Positions 9,524 through 18,682 of a stretch of 64,000 nt of DNA are shown piece after piece. Below the pieces are notes generated by a model, which was given only the letters and a program-made list of their open reading frames with translations, had not been told where the DNA came from and did no database searches. Source of the stretch: Nocardia shimofusensis NBRC 100134 (GTDB lineage: Bacteria; Actinomycetota; Actinomycetes; Mycobacteriales; Mycobacteriaceae); assembly GCF_001613125.1 (NCBI RefSeq), contig NZ_BDBT01000012.1, positions 1 through 64,000 on the forward strand. The letters are read 5' to 3'. Position numbers and translations under genes: made by a program. Within the stretch, counting starts at the first letter, position 1. Every line of letters begins with the position of its first letter.

Positions 9524-11008
9524 TCACACCTGGGCGTAGGCCAGCGAGGGCACCCGCCCGACCGCGAACGAGGAACGCAGGTAGAAGAACCAGGTGACAC
9601 CGGCCATCACCAGGAAGGCTCCGGCGTAGGCCCAGAAGGCCGGGTTCATGCTGCCGAAGTTGATGTTGGACAACCGAAGCGCCTGCTGTAGCAGGTAGCC
9701 GCCGGAGGCGCCGATCGCGCCGATGACGCCGATTGCCGCACCGGCCTGCCGCTTGGCCGAGGCCGCGGCTTCGGTGAGGTCGAGGCCGTGCTCGGCGGCG
9801 TACTTCTTGGATTCCGCGCTGAAGATCGACGGGATCATCCGGTAGGTCGAGCCGTTGCCGATGCCGGTGAGCACGAACAGCACCAGGAACGCGATCAGGT
9901 AGAGCGGGAAGCTGTCGAGTTCCAGCGCCGCCACGATCGCGGCCACCGCCAGCGCCATGCCGGTGAAGACCGCCACGGTGATCTTCGCCCCGCCCATCTT
10001 GTCGGAGATCCAGCCGCCGAACGGACGGCTGAACGAGCCGACGAGCGCGCCGAGGAAGGCCAGATTGCCCAGGGTGGTGATCCAGCCGATCTTCGCCAGA
10101 TCGGGGAAGTTGGCCTTGATCAGGGTCGGGAAGGCGAAGGAGAAGCCGATGAACGAGCCGAAGGTGCCGATGTAGAGGAACGACATCACCCAGGTGTGGC
10201 GATTGGTGAGGGCCAGCTTGTAGGACTTGCCGTCGGATTTGGCGGTGGTGATGGAGTCCATGTAGCGCAGTGCCCCGAAGGTGGCCACCAGGATGAACGG
10301 CACCCAGACCAGGACCGAGAGCGTGATGCCGAACCGGTACCCCGCCGCGTCTTTCGCGGTCAGATGGGTGCCGAGGGTGATCAACAGCGGCAGTACCAGC
10401 TGGGTCTGCGCGACACCGAGGTTGCCGCCCGCGGCGTTGATGCCCAGCGCGGCGCCCTTCTTGCCCTCGGGGAAGAAGAACGAGATGTTGGCCATCGACG
10501 AGGAGAAGTTGCCGCCGCCGAAACCGGCGAGCGCGGCCAGCAGCATGAACACCCACATCGGGGTGCCGGGCTGGTTGACGAACCACGCCAGGCCGAGAGT
10601 GGGGATCAGCAGCATCGCGGCGCTGAACGCGGTGAACGCGCGCCCGCCGAAGCGGGGGATGGCGAAGGTGTACGGAATGCGCAGCGCCGCACCCACCAGG
10701 GTCGGGGTGGAGGTCAGCAGCAGCGCGTTGCTCACCGCGACCGGGTTGCCCTTGCCGAGTCCTTCGAGGAACGGGAAGCCGGCGGCGCCCATGCTGGTGA
10801 CGACGGTGCCCCAGATGACCCAGACACTGAATCCGAGGTTTTCCGCGAAGACCGAGAAGCCCAGATTCTTTCTGGCGGTGAGCTTTCCGCCGGATTTCCA
10901 GAAGGCGGTGTTGTCGGGATCCCAGTGATCGAGCCAGCGTCCACGCTTGCGATGCGTGAACGCCGGCGCTTCGGAATGCTGGCCGGCGGCAGCGGCTGTG
11001 GCGGTCAT
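9524..11008 (-). CDS. narK: NarK-type nitrate/nitrite transporter (MFS)
   Basis: A 494-residue major facilitator protein of the nitrate/nitrite porter family. The family signatures are clear: GFGGGNFSSSMANISFFFP and NAAGGNLGVAQTQL, plus a second glycine motif GIGNGSTYRMIPSIF. An N-terminal cytoplasmic part (about 50 residues) precedes the first membrane helix. The ATG at 11008 has GAGAGGAAG upstream; an earlier in-frame ATG at 11098 lacks one. It is transcribed away from the nirBD operon and shares a 19-bp upstream element with narG. Nitrate uptake or nitrate/nitrite exchange is inferred from the family. Confidence 0.93.
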   Translation of the reverse strand: MTATAAAAGQHSEAPAFTHRKRGRWLDHWDPDNTAFWKSGGKLTARKNLGFSVFAENLGFSVWVIWGTVVTSMGAAGFPFLEGLGKGNPVAVSNALLLTSTPTLVGAALRIPYTFAIPRFGGRAFTAFSAAMLLIPTLGLAWFVNQPGTPMWVFMLLAALAGFGGGNFSSSMANISFFFPEGKKGAALGINAAGGNLGVAQTQLVLPLLITLGTHLTAKDAAGYRFGITLSVLVWVPFILVATFGALRYMDSITTAKSDGKSYKLALTNRHTWVMSFLYIGTFGSFIGFSFAFPTLIKANFPDLAKIGWITTLGNLAFLGALVGSFSRPFGGWISDKMGGAKITVAVFTGMALAVAAIVAALELDSFPLYLIAFLVLFVLTGIGNGSTYRMIPSIFSAESKKYAAEHGLDLTEAAASAKRQAGAAIGVIGAIGASGGYLLQQALRLSNINFGSMNPAFWAYAGAFLVMAGVTWFFYLRSSFAVGRVPSLAYAQV

Positions 11009-11082
11009 CGGCTTCCTCTCGACGCCTCGTAATTCGGTCGTGTCGAACGTAGAAGCCAGTTGTTGCGGCGCCATGAGCGCGA

Positions 11083-11122
11083 GTGACGTTCCCGGCAAAT
11101 CCGTCTCACATCGCGAGACCGC
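11083..11122. promoter_or_regulatory. Upstream element of narK: degenerate GlnR-like box and motif shared with narG
   Basis: Read on the plus strand, GTGAC-n6-GGCAA-n6-CTCAC-n6-AGACC has the spacing of a GlnR box but only the first site is exact. Within it, 11104-11122 (TCTCACATCGC-nn-GACCGC) matches 28071-28089 upstream of narG in all 17 defined positions. It lies 75-114 nt upstream of the narK start. Confidence 0.5.
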
Positions 11123-11153
11123 GCGTGGTGCACATTTGGTTACGTACGGTCGG

Positions 11154-11831
11154 TCACCTGAGGTCGGGGTCGGGATAGGCGGCCAGGACCGTGTTCAGTA
11201 GGCAACGCGCGGTCCCGGCGGCCCGCTCGGGATCACCGTCGATGATCGCCTGGACGAGCTCGGTGTGCTCGTCGGTATAGGACTCGTCGGTCTTGGCGGC
11301 GTGCGCGCGGTTGACCTCTTCGATCCGAGGCAACAGCGAGTCGTAGAACTCGAGGTAGACGGCGTTGTGACTGGCGGCCACGATCGCTCGGTGCAGCGCC
11401 GCGTCGGTGGCCATCGAGTCGGGGTCCAGGCGCCAGTCCTGGGCGACGCGCGCCGCGAGCAGCCGGCGCAGTTCGGCGATGTCGGCGTCGTCGCGGCGGC
11501 GCGCGGCCAGCGCGGCGGCGGTGGTGTCCAGGGCCAGGCGCAGTTCGATCACGTCACGGTCGCGGGCATCGGCGAAGTACTTGCCGAGGGTGCCGCCGAC
11601 CTCCGAACCCGCCACCACATAGGTGCCCGAGCCCTGGCGGCGTTGCAGCATGCCCGCGTGCACGAGGGCCTGCACGGCTTCGCGGACGGTATTGCGCCCG
11701 GTGCCGGTCAATTCGGTGAGCTCGGGCTCGGTGGGAATGCGGGAGCCGATCGGCCATCGGCCGGAGCGGACCTCGGCGCGCAGTTGTTCGGTTACCTGGG
11801 CGATGAGGCTGGTGCGCCGGACGGGTTGCAC
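11154..11831 (-). CDS. GntR-family (FadR-type, FCD domain) regulator
   Basis: A 225-residue regulator. The winged helix (residues 1-75) includes IPTEPELTELTGTGRNTVREAVQAL and the wing LQRRQGSGTYV; the helical FCD domain follows, with metal or ligand residues DAALHRAIVAASHN and HTELVQAIIDGD. The start is GTG 11831 or TTG 11837, neither with a good Shine-Dalgarno. A 25-bp palindrome 37 nt upstream is a likely operator for autoregulation. Its effector is unknown; placement between two nitrate transporters does not prove a role in nitrogen control. Confidence 0.88.
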   Translation of the reverse strand: MQPVRRTSLIAQVTEQLRAEVRSGRWPIGSRIPTEPELTELTGTGRNTVREAVQALVHAGMLQRRQGSGTYVVAGSEVGGTLGKYFADARDRDVIELRLALDTTAAALAARRRDDADIAELRRLLAARVAQDWRLDPDSMATDAALHRAIVAASHNAVYLEFYDSLLPRIEEVNRAHAAKTDESYTDEHTELVQAIIDGDPERAAGTARCLLNTVLAAYPDPDLR

Positions 11832-11867
11832 GCACAACAGGGTACCGCCGATCGGCTCGGCGAGCTG

Positions 11868-11892
11868 TTTTCATCGGATCATCCGATGAAAA
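11868..11892. promoter_or_regulatory. 25-bp perfect palindrome, likely GntR operator
   Basis: TTTTCATCGGAT, a single central C, then the exact complement ATCCGATGAAAA. It lies 37 nt before the GntR start codon. FadR-type regulators bind short palindromes, often at their own promoters, so autoregulation is inferred. Confidence 0.7.
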
Positions 11893-12012
11893 TTGAACGC
11901 CGGAAGCCGCGTCGGAGGAATCGGTTCGACGTTCCGGTTGCGAGGCTCGCGCGGTGGGCGCATGCTGTGCGCGTCACACTCACACCCGCCTTCGGGTGGG
12001 CCGTGTCACTTC

Positions 12013-12050
12013 GTGACCTGCCGAAAACCGCTGTGTCACATGCGCGAAAC
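12013..12050 (+). promoter_or_regulatory. GlnR box upstream of narK-nirBD
   Basis: GTGAC-n6-AAAAC-n6-GTCAC-n6-GAAAC. This matches the actinobacterial GlnR consensus (GTnAC-n6-GAAAC, repeated) in all four half-sites with exact spacing; the only deviation is AAAAC for GAAAC. It starts 166 nt before the transporter start codon. A possible -10 TACCGT is at 12144-12149. Confidence 0.85.
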
Positions 12051-12178
12051 ATAAGTACGGAACTCACCTCGGCGTGCCGGAACAGGTGAGCAACCGTTGA
12101 TCGACCCGTCACGCGCGGCAGCATTTCGGCAATACCCGCTCCCTACCGTTGGGGCCAACCGATTTTGGGAGGCCCTTG

Positions 12179-13612
12179 TTGAGCACGCTGACGCGTAACC
12201 ACAACATCGAGCATTGGGATGCCGAAGACGTCGTTGCCTGGGAGGCCGGCGGTAAGGACATCGCCCGGCGCAATCTGATCTGGTCGGTGTTCGCCGAGCA
12301 CGTCGGTTTCTCGATCTGGTCCATCTGGTCGGTCATGGTGCTGTTCATGCCGACCGAGAAGTACGGCATCGACGCCGCGGGCAAGTTCTTCCTGATGGCG
12401 GTGCCGACCCTGGTCGGCGCGCTGCTGCGGATCCCCTACACCGTGGCCACCGCCCGATTCGGCGGGCGCAACTGGACGGTGTTCTCCGCGATGCTGCTGC
12501 TGATCCCGGCGCTGCTGACGCTGTACTTCATCAACCAGCCCGGCACCTCGTACACCACGTTCCTGGTGGTGGCGGCCTTCGCTGGCATCGGCGGCGGCAA
12601 CTTCGCCTCCTCGATGACCAATATCAACGCCTTCTACCCGCAGCGGCTCAAAGGCTGGGCGCTGGGGTTGAACGCGGGCGGCGGCAATATCGGCGTGCCG
12701 GTGATCCAGCTGATCGGCCTGCTGGTCATTGCCACCCTCGGCAACGAGTACGCCACCCTCATCTGCGCGATCTACCTGGTCGCCATCGCGGTGGCGGGCA
12801 TCGGCGCGGCGCTGTACATGGACAACCTGCGTAATCAGAAGGCCGACCTGTCCTTCATGATCGAGTCGCTGAAGGTCCCGCAGTCCTGGGCGATCGCCTT
12901 CCTCTACATCGGCACCTTCGGCTCGTTCATCGGCTACAGCTTCGCCTTCGGCCAGATCTTGCAGATCAGCTTCAAGGCGGGCGGCGACACCGCCGCTCAG
13001 GCCGCCCTGCACGCCGCGCAGATCGCCTTCATCGGACCGCTGCTCGGTTCGCTGGCCCGCCCCTACGGCGGCAAGCTGGCCGACCGCCTCGGCGGTAGCA
13101 AGGTCTCGCTGGCCACCTTCGCCGCGATGATGGCCGCCACCGTGCTGGTCATCGGCGCGAGCACGGTGGCCGACGGCAACGCCGGCGTCGCGACCGGTGG
13201 CGTGATGGCTGTGCTGGTCATCGGCTTCGTCGCCCTGTTCGTGCTCTCCGGCATCGGCAACGGCGCGGTCACCAAGATCATCCCGTCGGTCTTCGAAGCC
13301 AAGTCCAAGAGCCTGGACGTGAGCCCGGCGGCTCGTTCGGCCTGGTCGCAGAACACCTCCGGCGCGCTCATCGGCTTCGTCGGCGCCATCGGCGCGCTCG
13401 GCGGCGTGGGCATCAACCTGGTGCTGCGCTCCTCCTACGCCTCCACCAACTCCGCGACCACCGCGTTCTGGGTCTTCCTGGCCTTCTACATCGCCTGCGC
13501 CGCGGTCACCTGGATGGTCTTCCTGCGCAGGCCGAGCCTGCGCTCGCCCGCCGGCGACGCGGTCGTCGAATCCGCTCCCGCCACCCCGTCCGTCGTGTCC
13601 GCCGGCGCCTGA
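12179..13612 (+). CDS. NarK-type nitrate/nitrite transporter, first gene of the nirBD operon
   Basis: A 477-residue MFS nitrate/nitrite porter. Signatures: GIGGGNFASSMTNINAFYP and NAGGGNIGVPVIQL, and later GIGNGAVTKIIPSVF. The start is the TTG at 12179 because GGGAGG (12167-12172) lies 6 nt before it; a start at 12149 would lack a site. It is 28 nt from nirB and on the same strand, so nitrate or nitrite import is coupled to reduction. A GlnR box lies upstream, so induction under nitrogen limitation is expected. Confidence 0.93.
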   Translation: MSTLTRNHNIEHWDAEDVVAWEAGGKDIARRNLIWSVFAEHVGFSIWSIWSVMVLFMPTEKYGIDAAGKFFLMAVPTLVGALLRIPYTVATARFGGRNWTVFSAMLLLIPALLTLYFINQPGTSYTTFLVVAAFAGIGGGNFASSMTNINAFYPQRLKGWALGLNAGGGNIGVPVIQLIGLLVIATLGNEYATLICAIYLVAIAVAGIGAALYMDNLRNQKADLSFMIESLKVPQSWAIAFLYIGTFGSFIGYSFAFGQILQISFKAGGDTAAQAALHAAQIAFIGPLLGSLARPYGGKLADRLGGSKVSLATFAAMMAATVLVIGASTVADGNAGVATGGVMAVLVIGFVALFVLSGIGNGAVTKIIPSVFEAKSKSLDVSPAARSAWSQNTSGALIGFVGAIGALGGVGINLVLRSSYASTNSATTAFWVFLAFYIACAAVTWMVFLRRPSLRSPAGDAVVESAPATPSVVSAGA

Positions 13613-13640
13613 CGCCCGATCCCCACCTGGGAGGTCTCTC

Positions 13641-16175
13641 ATGAACCCCGAAACCACCACACGCAAGACAGTGGTCGTGGCCGGCCACGGCATGGTCGGG
13701 CATCGCTTCGTCGAGGCGCTGCGCTCCCGCGACGAGGAGGGCCGCTGGCAGGTCGTCGTCCTCGGTGAGGAGCAGTTGCCCGCCTACGACCGCGTGGGGC
13801 TGTCCTCCTACGTCGGGGCTTGGGATCCGGCCGCGCTCGCGCTGCCGGGCAACGAGTACGCCGGTGACGATCTGGTCGAGCTGAAGCTGGGCCGTCGCGC
13901 CGAGTCCATCGACCGCGAGGCACGCAAGGTCACCACCTCCCAGGGCGAGATCATCGGCTACGACGCGCTGGTGCTGGCCACCGGCTCCTACGCCTTCGTG
14001 CCGCCGGTGCCCGGCCACGACCTGCCCGGCTGCTTCGTCTACCGCACCCTCGACGATCTCGACGGCATCCGCGCCACCGCCGAAGCGGCGGGCCCGGGCG
14101 CGCACGGTGTGGTCATCGGCGGCGGCCTGCTCGGCCTGGAGGCGGCCAACGCGCTCAAGCTGCTCGGCATGACGCCGCACGTCATCGAGTACAACAACCG
14201 CCTGATGCCCGCCCAGGTCGACGAAGGCGGCGGCGCGGTCCTCGAGCGCCTGGTCACCGACCTCGGCCTGAACGTGCACACCGGCGTCGGCACCTCCTCG
14301 ATCGAGCAGACCGAGACCGGCCTGCGCTTGACCCTCTCCGACGAGTCGACCATCGACGCCGCGCTGGTCGTGTTCTCCGCGGGCATCCGCCCCAACGACC
14401 AGATCGCCCGCGACGCGGGTCTGGAGGTCGGCCCGCGCGGCGGCATCATCACCGACCTGGGCATGCAGGCCTCGGACCCGAACATCTGGGCGGTCGGCGA
14501 GTGCGCCGCGGTCGAGGGCACCTGCTACGGCCTGGTCGCCCCCGGCTACACCACCGCCGAGATCGTCGCCGACCGGCTGCTCGGCGGCGCGGGCGAATTC
14601 CCCGGCGCCGACATGTCGACCAAGCTCAAGCTGATGGGCGTGGACGTGGCCAGCTTCGGCGACGCGCACGGCACCACCGAGGGCGCGCTGTCGGTCGTGC
14701 TGCACGACGCCGCCAAGGGCACCTACGCCAAGCTGGTCGTCTCCGACGACGCGAAGATCCTGCTCGGGGGCATCCTGGTCGGCGACGCGAGCCAGTACGC
14801 GGCGCTGCGCCCGCTGGTCGGCCGTCCGCTGCCCGCCGATCCGGCCGCGCTCATCTCCCCGGCCGGCGCCGAACTGGGCGCCGACGCGCTGCCCGACGAT
14901 GCGCAGATCTGTTCCTGCAACAACGTGTCCAAGGGCTCCATCTGTGGCGCCATCGCCGAAGGCGCCTGCGACATCGCCGCAGTCAAGGGCTGCACCACCG
15001 CGGGCACCTCGTGCGGCGGTTGTGTGCCGATGCTCAAGAAGCTGCTCGAGCAGTCCGGCGTCGAGATGTCCAAGGCGCTGTGCGAGCACTTCGAGCAGTC
15101 GCGCGCCGAGTTGTTCCAAATCGTGCAGGTCACCGGCATCCGCACCTTCTCCGGCCTGATCGCCAAGTACGGCAAGGGTTCCGGCTGCGACATCTGCAAG
15201 CCGACAGTGGCCTCCATCCTGGCCTCCACCTCGAGCGATCACATCCTCGACGGCGAGACCGCCGCGCTGCAGGACACCAACGATCACTTCCTGGCCAACC
15301 TGCAGAAGAACGGCACCTACTCGGTGGTGCCGCGGATGCCCGGCGGCGAGGTCACCGCCGATCAGCTGATCACCATCGGCGAGGTCGCCAAGGAATTCGG
15401 CCTCTACGTCAAGGTCACCGGCGGTCAGCGCATCGACCTGTTCGGCGCCCGCGTCGAGCAGTTGCCGTTGATCTGGAAGCGGCTGGTGGACGCGGGCATG
15501 GAATCCGGCCACGCCTACGGCAAGTCGCTGCGCACGGTGAAGAGCTGCGTCGGTTCGACCTGGTGCCGCTACGGCCAGCAGGACTCGGTCGGCATGGCGG
15601 TGCTGCTGGAGAAGCGTTACCGCGGCCTGCGTTCCCCGCACAAGATCAAGCTGGGCGTTTCCGGTTGCGCCCGCGAGTGCGCCGAGGCCCGCGGCAAGGA
15701 CGTCGGCGTCATCGCCACCGAGAACGGCTGGAATCTCTACGTCGGCGGCAACGGCGGCCTGACCCCCAAGCACGCGGTGCTGCTGGCAGGCGAACTCGAC
15801 GACGAGACGCTGGTCAAGTACATCGACCGTTACCTGATGTTCTACATCCGCACCGCCGACCGCTTGCAGCGCACCGCGCCGTGGCAGGAGGCGCTCGAAG
15901 GCGGCATGGACTACCTGAAGAGCGTTGTCTGCGACGACAGCCTCGGCATCGCCGAGGAGTTGGAAGCCGCGATGGCCAAGCATGTCGAGGGCTACCAGGA
16001 CGAGTGGGCCGCAGTGCTCGAGGACGAGAACAAGCTCTCGCGCTTCGTGTCCTTCGTCAACGCTCCGGAGGAGTCGGACCCGACCATCTCCTTCGACGAC
16101 AGCGGCGAGCGCAAGGTCCCGGTCCTGCTGGGGATGCCGGAAGTGACGCGCGCCACCGCGGGCACCGTGAAATGA
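13641..16175 (+). CDS. nirB: Nitrite reductase [NAD(P)H] large subunit NirB
   Basis: An 844-residue cytoplasmic enzyme that reduces nitrite to ammonium with six electrons from NAD(P)H. Order: FAD/NAD domain (residues 1-400, GGGLLGLEAANAL), BFD-type [2Fe-2S] domain with Cys424, Cys426, Cys458 and Cys461, a ferredoxin-like half domain around 550-620, and the sirohaem/[4Fe-4S] domain with Cys636, Cys642, Cys676 and Cys680 (SCVGSTWC, GCARECAEA). All cluster ligands are present and the length is normal. The ATG at 13641 follows GGGAGG. Confidence 0.97.
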   Translation: MNPETTTRKTVVVAGHGMVGHRFVEALRSRDEEGRWQVVVLGEEQLPAYDRVGLSSYVGAWDPAALALPGNEYAGDDLVELKLGRRAESIDREARKVTTSQGEIIGYDALVLATGSYAFVPPVPGHDLPGCFVYRTLDDLDGIRATAEAAGPGAHGVVIGGGLLGLEAANALKLLGMTPHVIEYNNRLMPAQVDEGGGAVLERLVTDLGLNVHTGVGTSSIEQTETGLRLTLSDESTIDAALVVFSAGIRPNDQIARDAGLEVGPRGGIITDLGMQASDPNIWAVGECAAVEGTCYGLVAPGYTTAEIVADRLLGGAGEFPGADMSTKLKLMGVDVASFGDAHGTTEGALSVVLHDAAKGTYAKLVVSDDAKILLGGILVGDASQYAALRPLVGRPLPADPAALISPAGAELGADALPDDAQICSCNNVSKGSICGAIAEGACDIAAVKGCTTAGTSCGGCVPMLKKLLEQSGVEMSKALCEHFEQSRAELFQIVQVTGIRTFSGLIAKYGKGSGCDICKPTVASILASTSSDHILDGETAALQDTNDHFLANLQKNGTYSVVPRMPGGEVTADQLITIGEVAKEFGLYVKVTGGQRIDLFGARVEQLPLIWKRLVDAGMESGHAYGKSLRTVKSCVGSTWCRYGQQDSVGMAVLLEKRYRGLRSPHKIKLGVSGCARECAEARGKDVGVIATENGWNLYVGGNGGLTPKHAVLLAGELDDETLVKYIDRYLMFYIRTADRLQRTAPWQEALEGGMDYLKSVVCDDSLGIAEELEAAMAKHVEGYQDEWAAVLEDENKLSRFVSFVNAPEESDPTISFDDSGERKVPVLLGMPEVTRATAGTVK

Positions 16176-16262
16176 GCTACTGCCGGTCAGGCGCAATGAC
16201 GGCTTAACCAGGCGGAAACAGGACGCCTGAACAATTGGGACAGGCTTCCGGAGGAGGAACCG

Positions 16263-16658
16263 ATGACCGTAATCGATACACCCAGCATTGCCCCGTCCAC
16301 CGTGACCGGCTGGACGCAGGCCTGCCGCTTGGACTTTCTGATTCCGGGCCGTGGCGTGGCGGTACTGTTGAGAGGCGGGAGGCAGGCGGCCCTGTTCCTG
16401 ATGACCGACGGCACCTTGTCCGCGGTCGGCAACATCGATCCGTTCGGCCGGGCGGCGGTCATGTCGCGCGGCATCGTCGGGGACCGGGGCGGCGTTCCCG
16501 TCGTGGCGTCGCCCCTGCTCAAGCAGGCGTTCTCGCTGATCGACGGACACTGCCTCGACGACGAATCGGCGGCGTTGCCGGTATACGCGGTGCGCGTCGA
16601 CGACGGCATCGTTTCGATTTCCAACGAGCCGGTCACGGTCGAATCCTCGGACGGATGA
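16263..16658 (+). CDS. nirD: Nitrite reductase small subunit NirD
   Basis: A 131-residue Rieske-fold subunit of NirBD. As usual for NirD, the two Cys-His pairs that bind an iron-sulfur cluster in true Rieske proteins are absent, so it is structural or regulatory. It follows nirB after 87 nt and has a strong ribosome site (GGAGGAGG). Confidence 0.93.
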   Translation: MTVIDTPSIAPSTVTGWTQACRLDFLIPGRGVAVLLRGGRQAALFLMTDGTLSAVGNIDPFGRAAVMSRGIVGDRGGVPVVASPLLKQAFSLIDGHCLDDESAALPVYAVRVDDGIVSISNEPVTVESSDG

Positions 16659-16665
16659 GCTATCT

Positions 16666-17889
16666 ATGAACACCATTGACGCGGGCGACGGCCTAGCCGG
16701 ATTCACTGTCGGAATCACCGCGGCACGCCGCGCCGACGAGTTCGCCAAGCTGCTGACCCGGCGGGGGGCGTCGATCGTTTCGGTGCCGGCCATCCGGATC
16801 ATTCCGCTGGCCGACGACACCGAACTCGAACGGGTCACCCGCACCCTGATCGCCGAGCCGCCGCAATTGGCCGTCGCCACCACCGGTATCGGGTTCCGCG
16901 GCTGGATGGAAGCGGCCGAGGGCTGGGGGCTGGCCGAACAACTGCGCGACACCCTGGCCGGGACCAGGATGCTGGCGCGCGGTCCGAAAGCCAAGGGCGC
17001 GATCCGCGCCGCGGAACTGCGCGAGGAGTGGTCACCGGCCTCGGAGTCCTCGGCGGAGGTACTCGATCACCTGCTGGCCGAGGGCGTGGAGGGCGTGCGC
17101 ATCGCGGTGCAGTTGCACGGCGCCACCACCGAATGGGAGCCGGTCCCCGACTTCTGCGAGGTACTGCGCTGCGCGGGCGCCGATGTGGTGCCGGTGCCGG
17201 TGTATCGCTGGATCCCGCCTGCGGATCAGGGGCCGATGGACCAGCTGATCGAATCCATCGTCACCGCGGGGCTGGACTGCGTGACCTTCACCAGCGCGCC
17301 TGCGGTGGCCTCGATGCTCATGCGCGCCAAGGAGACCGGCCTGCTGGAGGGCCTGTTGCACGCGATGCGGACCCGGGTGCTGCCCGCGTGCGTCGGCCCG
17401 ATCACCGCGGCGCCGCTGGAAGAGCTCGGCGTGCCGTGTTCCATGCCCGCCCGCGCCCGCCTCGGTGCGCTGGCCAGGCATGTCGCCGAGGAACTGCCCC
17501 GGCGGGCCAACCGGATCCACGCGGCCGGGCACATCGTCAGCGTGCGCGGCGGGTGCGTCGTCGTCGACGGCGAGGTGCGTCAGCTGGCGCCCGCGCCGAT
17601 GGCCTTGATGCGTTCGCTGGCCCGCCAGCCCGGCCGGGTGGTCTCACGTGAGGACCTGCTGGCCGCGCTGCCCGGCGGCGGTGAGGACACCCATGCGGTG
17701 GAGACCGCGATCGCCCGCCTTCGCGCCGGTCTGGGCGCGCCCAAGGCGATTCAGACCGTGGTCAAGCGCGGCTATCGGCTGGCGCTCGACGCCGCCGAAT
17801 GCGCCGACGACAACGCGCCGGTCGTGCGCCCGTCCATCGGAACCCCCGCCCGTGCGCCGCGCTACGCGCCGACGATCGGGGCGTGGTGA
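16666..17889 (+). CDS. nnaR: HemD-like/winged-helix regulator NnaR
   Basis: A 407-residue two-domain protein: a uroporphyrinogen-III-synthase-like part (about residues 10-270) and an OmpR-type winged helix (about 285-375; ALMRSLARQPGRVVSREDLLAALP and VKRGYRLALD). In Mycobacterium smegmatis and Streptomyces this family is NnaR, a co-activator with GlnR of nitrate/nitrite genes. The enzyme-like domain may sense a tetrapyrrole or nitrite state, or retain synthase activity for sirohaem; the sequence does not decide. It starts 7 nt after nirD and overlaps the chelatase gene, so it is operonic. Confidence 0.9.
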   Translation: MNTIDAGDGLAGFTVGITAARRADEFAKLLTRRGASIVSVPAIRIIPLADDTELERVTRTLIAEPPQLAVATTGIGFRGWMEAAEGWGLAEQLRDTLAGTRMLARGPKAKGAIRAAELREEWSPASESSAEVLDHLLAEGVEGVRIAVQLHGATTEWEPVPDFCEVLRCAGADVVPVPVYRWIPPADQGPMDQLIESIVTAGLDCVTFTSAPAVASMLMRAKETGLLEGLLHAMRTRVLPACVGPITAAPLEELGVPCSMPARARLGALARHVAEELPRRANRIHAAGHIVSVRGGCVVVDGEVRQLAPAPMALMRSLARQPGRVVSREDLLAALPGGGEDTHAVETAIARLRAGLGAPKAIQTVVKRGYRLALDAAECADDNAPVVRPSIGTPARAPRYAPTIGAW

Positions 17890-18629
17890 ACGGCCCGGCC
17901 CTGGTCCTGGTGGCGCACGGCACCAGGAGCACCAGGGGAGTGGAGATGATCGCCGCGCTCGCCGAGGCGGTCACCCGGGAACTGTCCGAAACCGTCGCGC
18001 CCGGACTCCGCGCGCCGGTCGTGCGCACCGCCTTCGTCGATGTGCTCGGTCCTTCTCCGTCCGAGGTGCTGCGTGATCTGCGCGCCACCGCGCCGGACAT
18101 GCCCGCCGTGGTGATCCCGGCCTTCCTGGCCTCCGGTTACCACGTGTATCAGGATGTTCCGCGCGAAGTCGGCGAGAGCGGGCATCCGACGGTGACGGTG
18201 ACTCCGGCGATGGGCCCTGATCCGGCGCTGGCCCGGATCATGACCATGCGCCTGCGCGCGGCGGGCATGCGGCGCGGCGACGCGGTGGTTTTCGCCGCGG
18301 CAGGCTCCTCGGACGCCCGCGCCCGCGCCGATGTGCGCCGCGCGGCGGCACTGCTCACCGAGCAGTTGGACGCTCCGGTGCGTATCGCCTACGTCGCCAC
18401 CGGCGCACCTCGTGTGCCGGAAGTCGTTGCCGAACTTCGTGATTCGGGCGCGCGCCGGGTGGTCATCGCCTCCTATCTGCTGGCGCAGGGCCTGTTCCAG
18501 CAGCGGCTGCACGAGGCGGGCGCCGACGGCGTGGCCGAGCCGATCGGCGTGCATCCCGCGGTCGTTCGCCTGCTCGCCGACCGCTATCGCAGCGCCGCAG
18601 CGCAATCGACCGCCGTTCACGTACGCTGA
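17886..18629 (+). CDS. Sirohydrochlorin chelatase (CbiX/SirB type, Rv0259c-like)
   Basis: A 247-residue chelatase that inserts iron (or cobalt) into sirohydrochlorin; iron gives sirohaem, the prosthetic group of NirB. Two similar halves are seen: LVAHGTRSTRGVEM with its metal histidine near residue 11 and the later FAAAGSSDARARAD, and PAFLASGYHVYQDVP versus ASYLLAQGLFQQRLHEAG. The GTG start overlaps the nnaR stop (GTGA), showing translational coupling. The context argues for ferrochelatase. Confidence 0.9.
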   Translation: MNGPALVLVAHGTRSTRGVEMIAALAEAVTRELSETVAPGLRAPVVRTAFVDVLGPSPSEVLRDLRATAPDMPAVVIPAFLASGYHVYQDVPREVGESGHPTVTVTPAMGPDPALARIMTMRLRAAGMRRGDAVVFAAAGSSDARARADVRRAAALLTEQLDAPVRIAYVATGAPRVPEVVAELRDSGARRVVIASYLLAQGLFQQRLHEAGADGVAEPIGVHPAVVRLLADRYRSAAAQSTAVHVR

Positions 18630-18669
18630 GTTGTTACCTGCGCGGCGTTGCTCACACCGCCGGTAGGTC

Positions 18670-18675
18670 TAGGCT
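18670..18675 (+). promoter_or_regulatory. Putative -10 box (TAGGCT) of a leaderless gene
   Basis: TAGGCT ends 7 nt before the ATG at 18683, without a ribosome site. Confidence 0.45.
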
Positions 18676-18682
18676 CGTAGGT

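Noticed and set aside
13506..16994. 1162-codon minus-strand open frame
   Set aside because: It is the high-GC antisense shadow of nirB, nirD and nnaR; the translation is low-complexity and has no domains.
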